Of a stretch of 64,000 nt of DNA, positions 54,962 to 62,900 are shown in pieces. Both the position numbers and the translations under genes were made by a program. The notes beneath the pieces were generated by a model. The model was given only the letters and a program-made list of their open reading frames with translations. It ran no database searches and was not told the origin of the DNA. The DNA is from Terriglobia bacterium. GTDB taxonomy: Bacteria; Acidobacteriota; Terriglobia; Versatilivoradales; Versatilivoraceae. Numbering within the stretch: the stretch's first letter is position 1; every line of letters begins with the position of its first letter. The DNA lies in NCBI GenBank assembly GCA_951813285.1, contig OX638355.1, positions 556,501-620,500 on the forward strand, read 5' to 3'.

Positions 54962-56860
54962 CTATCGCTCCGAGGTCCAGACCACCAGGCTGATGCGCTT
55001 GCCCTTGCGGACAGGCAACACCTGGTGCGGATGAGTGATCCGAGCCGGCCAGACCAGCAGCCAGCCGTCCGGTATGAGCCCGTCGGAGAAGTTCTGCCGG
55101 GGGAAAATCAACTCTCCTCCGCGGCAGGAACGCCGTAGCCGCACCGAGCAGGAAAGGTAGCTGATGTCTTCGTGCAAGCGGAGGGAGGGCTGCTTGTCGG
55201 GCGAATAGCGGATCAGGAAAGCGTCGGAGAGATCGTGCCACAGCGCCGGCCTCCAACGCGCATTGATGATGGGCCCCAACCGATCCTTCAGCGTCGCCCC
55301 CAGCCAGTCCCACAGCGCCAGGTCGAGCCGCTTCAGCCGCAACTCGTCACCGGGCACGTTGTCGCCCGGCAAGGGCTGCCAGAGGGAATCCACCAACTCG
55401 GCCACCGCGCACAGACGGGTGCACGTCTCTTGATCCAGAAACGGCATCCCCAGAACGCCGTCGGCCACCTCCATCCAATCGAAAGCGTGGGCGGCCAGCC
55501 CCGGCTCGGTCCAAGGCAGCGGCCGGGCGGCTTCAAGGTTGGAGGGGCCATTGGCGTGCAGAATGGCCGGATAGCACTGAGTGACCTGGTTGAAAGGGTT
55601 CCCCCGCTGCCGCCCAATTTCCGCCTCGGCGTGGTTGATGGATTGAAACAGATAGGCCTCCCTATCGACCCGCCATCGGCCAGGGTCAGACAGAATGCGG
55701 CGTTGCAGGTAGAGTTGATCGTCGGATTCGCCTGGATGGCCCGCCGCGGAAAGTGTGTTCAGCAGCGACGCGCCAAAGCCCATGACGGCGCCCGAGCAGG
55801 GGTAGCGGTAGGGCGCCGGGTCCTCTCCGGCCAGCGCATCGAACCGGGCTGCCAACGCCTGGTCCGGCCAGCAGGTGCGCTCGCCCGAAACCACAAGGTC
55901 GGCCTGCATCTCGGCGAAGCGTTGCAGCAGATTGTCCGCGGGAGCCACAGCCAGCGTGTCGTAACCGTCGACGGCCAGGACCACCGAATGGCGGAGACTG
56001 CACTCTTGAGATTGACCTTGTGAACGAAGGCCAAGCAGGCTCTCCAACGCCTGGTGCAACCAACGCAGTTTCTGCATGCCGCCGGTTCCGTTGGTGTCCC
56101 AGCCCGGCTCGCCCGAGCCCAGAACTTGCGGGCGGTAGTCCAGCCCGCGGTAGGCTTCCAGCGCCTCGCCGGCTTGCGCCGGGTCCGTGGCGAAGACGTA
56201 GGTGTCGAGAGTAAAGCAGGAGGGCGATTCTTCGGTTTCGGAACTGAACCGACCCGAGGGTTCCACCATCCACTGAGGCAGCGCCCAAGCCGCCAAGCCC
56301 AGAGAGTCGGCCTGCCCCATCTGGCCGTTGACGTTGGGATTGCGCCCGTAGTGGTAGGGAAGAAACTCGTCCACTGGGATGATATTGCCGGATCGGACGG
56401 CAGCCGCCAAGCGCCCCGCCGCCTCGCGGCTGAGCCAATAGCCCACCGTCCAGTAGGTGTAGGGCGCTTCGATCAGCCCGTCTACCGTGCGGCCAGGGTC
56501 CGCCAGACACTTTCCGCCGAGGTAAGTCAGGTCTCCCCGGACCGGCGCATCGGCCAGCGGCCTCAAAATCCGGGCGTCGTCTTCCAGGATGAAGGCTCCG
56601 GAAGCATCGCCGGCAGCAATCTGCTTCCAGGCCTCCAGGTGCCCGGCGATGCAGGCCATCTCGCCCCAGGTCAGCAGTCGCCTGGCGTGGGGGTCGCGCC
56701 AGCGCCGGCAGGCGTAAAGGCCCTGCGAACGGGCTTCGATGCCTCGCGGGGCGGCAATCCAGCGGACGGCCTCCGCAGCCACTTGGCCATGCTCGGTCAG
56801 CTCGAACTCCATCGCCTCGCGGCGCTCGGGAAAAGCATGGATGATGTAGACGGGAGTCAT
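54962..56860 (-). CDS. Three-domain collagen-modifying enzyme: GT25 + PLOD-type glucosyltransferase + lysyl hydroxylase
   Basis: This protein is about 632 residues. Residues 1-210 form a GT25-like galactosyltransferase (YIIHAFPERREAMEFEL; LTWGEMACIAGHLEAWKQI; AFILEDDARIL with the EDD motif; VDEFLPYHYGR). Residues about 285-440 match the glucosyltransferase domain of PLOD/LH3: VVLAVDGYDTLAV (the D-x-x-D of human DSYD), SGERTCWPDQ, 'YPCSGAVMGFG', SDDQLYLQRRIL and AILHANGPSN (HGNGPT in LH3). Residues about 470-632 match the PLOD lysyl hydroxylase core: LHEDISYLS (HxD), RGGELIFPRQN, GWLLVWPARITHPHQVLPV (distal His) and KGKRISLVVW (Arg). The ATG at 56860 follows the collagen-gene stop by 8 bp. A TTG at 56866 is possible. 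Confidence 0.88.
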   Translation of the reverse strand: MTPVYIIHAFPERREAMEFELTEHGQVAAEAVRWIAAPRGIEARSQGLYACRRWRDPHARRLLTWGEMACIAGHLEAWKQIAAGDASGAFILEDDARILRPLADAPVRGDLTYLGGKCLADPGRTVDGLIEAPYTYWTVGYWLSREAAGRLAAAVRSGNIIPVDEFLPYHYGRNPNVNGQMGQADSLGLAAWALPQWMVEPSGRFSSETEESPSCFTLDTYVFATDPAQAGEALEAYRGLDYRPQVLGSGEPGWDTNGTGGMQKLRWLHQALESLLGLRSQGQSQECSLRHSVVLAVDGYDTLAVAPADNLLQRFAEMQADLVVSGERTCWPDQALAARFDALAGEDPAPYRYPCSGAVMGFGASLLNTLSAAGHPGESDDQLYLQRRILSDPGRWRVDREAYLFQSINHAEAEIGRQRGNPFNQVTQCYPAILHANGPSNLEAARPLPWTEPGLAAHAFDWMEVADGVLGMPFLDQETCTRLCAVAELVDSLWQPLPGDNVPGDELRLKRLDLALWDWLGATLKDRLGPIINARWRPALWHDLSDAFLIRYSPDKQPSLRLHEDISYLSCSVRLRRSCRGGELIFPRQNFSDGLIPDGWLLVWPARITHPHQVLPVRKGKRISLVVWTSER

Positions 56861-56868
56861 ACTCAAGC

Positions 56869-57753
56869 CTAAGACGATGCGGGAGTTCCTGGTTCGCCGG
56901 GCTCCCCCGGCGCGCCGGGATTTCCCTTGTAACCTTTGAGATCGATGTAATCATGGGAATCGCCAGGTTCCCCCGGCGCGCCGCGTAGCCCGCTGTATCC
57001 TTTGGGGCCCTGGGGGCCGGTGGTGCCTCGAGGGCCGGTGCCCCCTCTTTTTCCTCTGGGGCCGGTCGGGCCCGGATTCCCCTGGGTTCCCTGGGGGCCG
57101 GTGTTCCCGACAGGGCCTTGGGGGCCCCGGGGGCCTGGATCGCCTTGGGGACCCCGGGGGCCGGTGTTCCCGACAGGGCCGGTCGGGCCAGTGGGACCAT
57201 CGGAACCTTGGGGGCCGCGGGGGCCGGTTTTTCCGACAGGGCCGGTGGGGCCAGTAGGACCATCAGCACCTTGCGGGCCGCGAGGGCCGATTTTTCCGAC
57301 TGGGCCTTTGGCGCCGGTGGGACCCGGATCTCCCTGGGGTCCGCGAGGACCGATTTTTCCGACAGGGCCGGTAGAGCCCTTGTCCCCCGGATCGCCTTGG
57401 GGGCCCCGAGGGCCAGTGTTCCCGGGATCTCCTTCGGGACCGGTGGTCCCCGGACTCCCCTGGGGTCCTTGGGGACCCTTGTCGCCGATGTCGCCTTTGA
57501 GGCCGGTGTCGCCGATGGGTCCTTGAGAGCCCTGAGGACCCTTGTGGCCGATGTCGCCCTTGGGGCCGGTTGCACCGGTGGAGCCTTGAAGTCCCTCAGG
57601 GCCCTTGAGACCGGAGTCGCCTTTGGGGCCAGGATCTCCTTTGACACCGGTGGGGCCCACCGGACCCTTGTAGAGGCGCGGCGGTCCGAAGTCAGAGGCA
57701 CTTACCCCTGCCGAGGATGTCGACTGCACATTTATGGACCAGCGAATAGCCAC
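56869..57753 (-). CDS. Collagen-like protein A
   Basis: This 294-residue protein starts at a GTG with ACTGAGGTGTGA upstream. A head of about 28 residues ([20 protein letters not shown]) is followed by roughly 85 Gly-X-Y triplets to near the C-terminus, broken once at [14 protein letters not shown]. Lys sits mostly in the Y position (GVKG, GPKG, GLKG, GHKG), the site used by lysyl hydroxylases. Pro occurs in both X and Y (GDPG, GSPG, GEPG). There is no signal peptide, as expected for a phage structural protein. It lacks the Tyr-Gly tail and the Cys of its two paralogues. It is directly followed by the GT25-PLOD gene. Confidence 0.88.
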   Translation of the reverse strand: MAIRWSINVQSTSSAGVSASDFGPPRLYKGPVGPTGVKGDPGPKGDSGLKGPEGLQGSTGATGPKGDIGHKGPQGSQGPIGDTGLKGDIGDKGPQGPQGSPGTTGPEGDPGNTGPRGPQGDPGDKGSTGPVGKIGPRGPQGDPGPTGAKGPVGKIGPRGPQGADGPTGPTGPVGKTGPRGPQGSDGPTGPTGPVGNTGPRGPQGDPGPRGPQGPVGNTGPQGTQGNPGPTGPRGKRGGTGPRGTTGPQGPKGYSGLRGAPGEPGDSHDYIDLKGYKGNPGAPGEPGEPGTPASS

Positions 57754-57782
57754 TCACACCTCAGTTTCCAATCCAGTGAATA

Positions 57783-58775
57783 TCAGTAGTCCTCTCCCAA
57801 ACAATCAGCCACTCCAGCGCTGTATCCAGTGGTATAACCATCGCTCTTCCCGACCGCGAAGCCCGTGTTGTACCCGAAATAGGACCCCGGGGATCCCGCA
57901 GTTCCCTTGGCTCCCTTGTAGCCTTTGGGGCCCTTGTAGCGATTCTTGAACTCCTCGTCGGTCCAGTGGGCCACGTCGACGCCGCGCTGTCCTTTGGGGC
58001 CGGTGGGGCCGGTAGGACCGCGAGGGCCGGTGGGACCGGTGGGGCCCCTACTTCCCTTCGGTCCCTGAGAACCGGGACCCCCGACAGGACCTTGGGGGCC
58101 CCGGGGTCCGGGATTGCCCTGGACTCCCTGAGGTCCGGGATTGCCGACAGGGCCGGTGGGACCGGTGGGGCCATTTGGACCTTGAAGGCCGCGAGGGCCG
58201 GTGTTTCCGGCAGGGCCTTTGGCACCGGTGGGGCCATTTGGACCTTGGGGGCCCCGGGGGCCGGGATTGCCGACAGGGCCATTGGCACCGGTGGGGCCCG
58301 GATCTCCCTGAGGGCCACGAGGGCCAGGATTTCCAGGACCTCCGGAGGGTCCGGTAGCCCCTGGGTTCCCTTGGGGTCCCTGAGGACCGGCATTGCCGAC
58401 AGGGCCATTGGCGCCCTTGGGGCCCGGATCTCCCTGAAGGCCGCCAGGGCCAGGATTTCCAGGACCTCCGGAGGAACCGGTAGCCCCTGGGTTCCCTTGG
58501 GGTCCGCGAGGGCCGGTGTTTCCGACAGGACCTTTGGCACCGGTGGGGCCCGGATCTCCCTGAGGGCCGCGAGCGCCAGAATTTCCGGGATCTCCAGAGG
58601 GACCGTCAGGCCCCGGACTCCCCTGGGGTCCGTGAGGGCCTTTGAGACCCGTGTCGCCCTTGGGGCCCTGAACCCCTTGGGCGCCCTCGGGCCAGAGGGT
58701 CGGCTCTCCGAATTCCGCTGCCAACACACTGCTGGCAGTGGCCGACACGGCGTCAATGGACCAGCGAATCGGCAA
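57783..58775 (-). CDS. Collagen-like protein B with Tyr/Gly tail
   Basis: This 330-residue protein starts at a TTG (MPIRWSIDAVSATASSVLAA) with GAGAGGAAAGAGGAAAA as ribosome site. The collagen tract covers about residues 35-265, mainly in 21-residue blocks such as [20 protein letters not shown] non-collagen insert (VDVAHWTDEEFKNRYKG) follows, then a tail with Tyr/Phe-Gly spaced every four residues (FGYNTGFAVGKSDGYTTGYS) ending GVADCLGEDY, with a single Cys. The tail pattern and Cys recur in paralogue C. It probably forms trimeric fibres. The gap of 29 bp to gene A indicates a shared transcript. Confidence 0.88.
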   Translation of the reverse strand: MPIRWSIDAVSATASSVLAAEFGEPTLWPEGAQGVQGPKGDTGLKGPHGPQGSPGPDGPSGDPGNSGARGPQGDPGPTGAKGPVGNTGPRGPQGNPGATGSSGGPGNPGPGGLQGDPGPKGANGPVGNAGPQGPQGNPGATGPSGGPGNPGPRGPQGDPGPTGANGPVGNPGPRGPQGPNGPTGAKGPAGNTGPRGLQGPNGPTGPTGPVGNPGPQGVQGNPGPRGPQGPVGGPGSQGPKGSRGPTGPTGPRGPTGPTGPKGQRGVDVAHWTDEEFKNRYKGPKGYKGAKGTAGSPGSYFGYNTGFAVGKSDGYTTGYSAGVADCLGEDY

Positions 58776-58921
58776 TTTTCCTCTTTCCTCTCACAAGGTT
58801 ATCCACCAAGGACACTACGAGGGAAAAGAACTTCTTTTCTCTTCGTGACTCTTGGTGCCCCTTCGTGGATCATTGGTCAGTCGGCGTTTTGTCCAAGCCG
58901 ATCCGGACGAGAACGTCCAGA
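58776..58921. repeat. Dispersed 'CTTCGTGG' repeat inside the operon
   Basis: The 146-bp gap between collagen genes C and B contains ATCCACCAAGGACACTACG on one side and CTTCGTGACTCTTGG followed by CCCCTTCGTGGATCATTGG on the other. It is the same word family as in the spacers at 3552-4835 and 19141-19610. The two halves can pair in part. Its presence inside a phage-like operon shows that the repeat family spreads into, or has been carried with, this locus. Confidence 0.5.
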
Positions 58922-59899
58922 CTAGGGTATGCAACCGGCATCACTGCGGCCGGCACTGAAACCAGCGCTGTAACCGCCGGGATAACCGGCGTTGTAACCT
59001 TTGTTGTAAGCGTTGGTATCCGTGTAACTGCTCCCGGGACTTCCCCCACGGCCCCGGGGTCCCCAGTTCCCTCGACTGCCTTCGGAGCCCAGTCCAATCT
59101 GGCCAGCCGGCCCTTGGGCTCCTGTTCCCCCCGGGCTCCCGGGCCCCCCGGGACTTCCGGTAGGGCCGGCGGCGCCGTCAGGACCCGAGTTCCCCTGAAC
59201 GCCCGGATTTCCGGAGGGCCCTTGGCGTCCCCGGGGCCCCGGGTTGCCTTGTTCTCCCCGAGGCCCTGGATTGCCGGGGCCTCCGGCGGGGCCGGTAGGA
59301 CCATTAGAGCCTTGAGGCCCGCGAGGACCACGGTTTCCGGTGTCGCCGGTGGGACCAGTTGGTCCTGGACTCCCCTGGGGGCCCCGAGGTCCCGAAGTCC
59401 CCTTCTCTCCAATAGAGCCTTTGGAACCATCGGAGCCCTGAGGGCCGCGAGGGCCGGGACCGCCGAGGTCTCCAGTGGGGCCGGTAGCCCCCGGATCTCC
59501 TTGGGCGCCCCGAGGCCCCAGGGATCCCTTCGCACCAATAGAGCCTTTGGAACCATCCGGGCCTTGAGGGCCGCGAGGGCCGGAATTGCCGAGGTCTCCA
59601 GTGGGGCCGCTGATCCCTGGATCTCCTTGGACCCCCTGAGGGCCGGGGTTTCCGGGATTCCCAGTGTCGCCGGTGTCGCCGGTGGGGCCTTGGATTCCTT
59701 GGGGACCCTTGAGGCCGATGGCGCCTTTGGCGCCGGTGTCGCCGATGGAGCCTTGGGACCCTTGCTGGCCGGGCGGCCCCTTGGCCCCCGGGCCTCCAGG
59801 AAGGCCGATCAACACGGGTTGCGGTGTCGCAAATGCTGTGGCGTCAATACCCGTACGGGATTTGGCAATAGCAGAGACGGCCCAGTGAATGGTTGGCAT
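58922..59899 (-). CDS. Collagen-like protein C with Tyr/Gly tail
   Basis: This protein is about 325 residues from the ATG at 59899, one base after the stop of the tail-tip gene (TGATATG), so translation is coupled. The head [20 protein letters not shown] parallels the IRWSI heads of A and B. The Gly-X-Y tract spans about residues 30-280, including [16 protein letters not shown] and [16 protein letters not shown]. The tail [20 protein letters not shown] then ends GRSDAGCIP with one Cys. Lys is mostly in Y. It is likely a tail-fibre subunit or receptor-binding fibre acting with the tail-tip protein. Confidence 0.87.
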   Translation of the reverse strand: MPTIHWAVSAIAKSRTGIDATAFATPQPVLIGLPGGPGAKGPPGQQGSQGSIGDTGAKGAIGLKGPQGIQGPTGDTGDTGNPGNPGPQGVQGDPGISGPTGDLGNSGPRGPQGPDGSKGSIGAKGSLGPRGAQGDPGATGPTGDLGGPGPRGPQGSDGSKGSIGEKGTSGPRGPQGSPGPTGPTGDTGNRGPRGPQGSNGPTGPAGGPGNPGPRGEQGNPGPRGRQGPSGNPGVQGNSGPDGAAGPTGSPGGPGSPGGTGAQGPAGQIGLGSEGSRGNWGPRGRGGSPGSSYTDTNAYNKGYNAGYPGGYSAGFSAGRSDAGCIP

Positions 59900-59900
59900 A

Positions 59901-62900
59901 TCAGTCAGGCACCTGGGTGGCGTCGGCATACCAGTAATAGCCGCTGGCGGTGGTCCAGTTGCCGTTGTCCAGCTTGGTCACGGGGACCAGTTGGGCTGGG
60001 TCGGTGTCCGCCGGGGCATTAGTGTAGTAGAGAAACACTTGGTCGCCGGCGGGTCCCGGAATGCCAGCCGGCCCTTGGAGGCCGGTGACACCCTTGGGGC
60101 CAATGCTGCCGAGTGGCCCAGCGGCTCCCCTTGGTCCTTCACGGCCTTCGGGACCCGGACTCCCTTTGAGACCGGGCTCGCCCATCGGACCCGCCGGCCC
60201 CTCGCGGCCTTCGGGACCCGGACTCCCTTTGAGACCGGGTTCGCCCGTCGGACCTGACGGCCCGTCGCGGCCTTCAGGACCCGGATCGCCTTTGGCACCG
60301 GGCTCGCCGATGGGTCCTGAGGGGCCGTCGCGGCCTTCAGGACCCAGATCGCCTTTGACCCCGGGCTCGCCCATCGGACCTGACGGCCCCTCACGGCCTT
60401 CAGGACCTAGACCGCCTTTGGACCCGGGCTCGCCGATGGGTCCTGGGGGACCGTCGCGGCCTTCGGGGCCTAGACCGCCCTTGGGACCCGGTTCGCCAAC
60501 CTCTCCTGGGGGGCCGTCGCGGCCTTCGGGACCGGGACCGCCCTTGGGACCCGGTTCGCCGATGGGTCCCGGCAGTCCTTCGCGGCCTTCGGGACCCGGT
60601 TTCCCCTTGGCACCCGGTTCGCCGGTCCCGCCTGGCGGCCCCTCAACGCCCGCCTCTCCCGGAATATAGACCGCCCAGCGCTTCGGCGCGGAGAAGTGCG
60701 ACCAGAGTTTCCCAGTGGCGCGCTTCCGGCGCGATACCCACTCGTAGGGGGAAGTTTCGCTCACTCCCCGGGGATCGTCCCACCAGCCTGTCGGGACAAT
60801 GTCGTCTTGCTGTCGCTGCACCATAGTCAGCGACGGGATATTGGGGGGCGGATTTTCGCTATCCGTCAGCCTAAAAACAAATTCCACGCCGGGGCCGTCC
60901 TTGCCCGGAATGTAGGATGCCCAGTGCTTTGGCTCGGAGAATTCGGACCACTCTCCCTCACTCTTCCGTTTCCTCCGCGACACCCACTCGTAGGGGTTGG
61001 ATTCGTCTGGTCCCTGGGGGTCGTCAGTCCAATCTGTCGGAACCTGATCGTCGAGCTGTTGCTTGTCCGCAGGCAGCGTGGGGGTAGTGGGAGCTCGCTC
61101 TTCTCCAGTCGTCCGCCTAAAAACAAATTCCACGCCGGGGCCGTCCTTGCCCGGAATGTAGACCGCCCAGTGCTTTGGCGTGGAGAATTCCGACCAGTCT
61201 TTCCCCGTGGCGCGTTTCCGCCGCGACACCCACTCATAGGGGTGATCTTCGTCCACTCCCTGGGGGTCGTCGGACCAGCCTGTCGGGACCCATTCGTCCT
61301 GCTGTTGCTCCTCGGTGGGTGGATCGTCTCTTTCAGGACGATCGGGAGCCTCCTTTTCAGTCGTCCGCTGAAAGATAAATTCCATGCCGGGGCCGTCCTG
61401 GCCGCGATCTCCGGTCAGGTCTCCCCGCTTCTCCCAGCCGGGCTGGTCGCCGGTCTGGTCGGGGTCGGCATCGGCCACATATTCTCCCCAAACGCCTCGG
61501 TTCTCGTCTCCGTCGATCTCGCCGCGGACAATGGCAATGTCTCCCACTCTGGGCGGAGGCGTGAGAGTGGCGGGAGGTGGCCAGGAGGAGACCGTGTAAA
61601 ACTTCGCTCCCGGAGTTCCCGCAATGTCTACCGGGCTCTTGATCCATTCCCCCCCGGTCCTGTTCCAGATGAATCCGTCCCCGTCGATGTAAATGTTGCC
61701 ATCAACCACGTTCTCCAACGTGAGATCGTTGGGGTCATTGACGTCCTCTGGGGCGCGCGGATCGAGGTGAATTCTGGCCGTTTCCGCCGCAGCCGGTGTG
61801 GGCGTCACTTCCACCGGCCCGGCAGCCCCGCCGACGTTGCTGCTCTGGTCCTTGGCCTTTACCCAGACGTAAAGGGTGGTGCCGACGGTTAGGCCCGTGG
61901 ATTCGTAGTAATCCGCATCCACGGTGGCCACTGGAGCGGCGTCTTCGGCCAGAATGTTCGTTTCCGTAACATAAACGCAAGCGGCGGCGAAGTCCGGGTC
62001 GGTGGGATTGGTCCAGGTGGCGCGGAAACCCGTGGGAAGGGAGTCCACGTCCAAGCCCGTGGGCGCGGCTGGCGGGATGAGGTCACCGCCCACCAGACGC
62101 TCGATGACATCGGACCATTCCCCGGCCACGCCGTGGCGGTTCACGTGACGGGCGCGAATCTGGTAGGTCTTGCCGGAGGTGACGCCGGGATAGCGGAAGC
62201 TGCTGCCCGAGCCCAGGCCGGATTCCCATTGTGGATCGCTTTCCCCCGCAGGCAGGGGATCGGCTGGTTTTTCTCGGACCTCGACCTCAGTTTCCCGCAC
62301 CGCCTGAGCGGTCCAGGAGATCACCAGATGTACGGCAGTTGTCCCGTCCCGGGCTACCTTGGCGATCTCGTCGGCCGCCAGACCGGTAACGGCTGGGACG
62401 ACGCTGGAATCCGGCAGGCGGATCACACGCGGTTTCAGTTCTGGAAGTACCAGCGTGTTCGCGTAGGTATCGTTGAGTACTTCTCGAAGCGTTAGCGAAA
62501 CGGACCAGTTCTCACGGATCGAGACCCGCTCCACCTCCATACGCTTATTCTCGAATCCAAACTCATCGTTGTTAACCAAGACCACATCGGTCGGGATGAG
62601 TTTCAATCGTTCGAAGTCTTCCCCTGGCTTAACGGTCACTTCCATCCGCAGGCTCTCACGCGCGCGGCGCAGATTGACGGCCTGCAACCGTCCCGCTACG
62701 ATGGGGTTGGCGACATAAGCCAGCCGGACGCTTCCGGAGCGTTCCTGCTGGTCGCGATCAAAGGCTGCTTGGTCGCGGAATTTGGGTATGGACAGCCGGG
62801 TCCATTCGTGAGCCGACGATTGCGATATCTCCGCTTCGATGGCGTTGACGCGACCTTGCAAGTCCGGCCACGGCTGCACCGATGGCGGCTCGATGATGTC

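Noticed and set aside
54240-55313. 357-codon minus-strand frame overlapping the enzyme genes
   Set aside because: It is frame-shifted against three well-supported genes with motifs, and its translation is Arg/Ala-rich without domains.
57002-57526. Plus-strand Pro-rich open frames opposite the collagen genes (also 60061-60669 and 57118-58925)
   Set aside because: Gly-X-Y coding DNA is GGN/CCN-rich and leaves the complementary strand open. The translations are mirror images of the collagen repeats with no ribosome sites.
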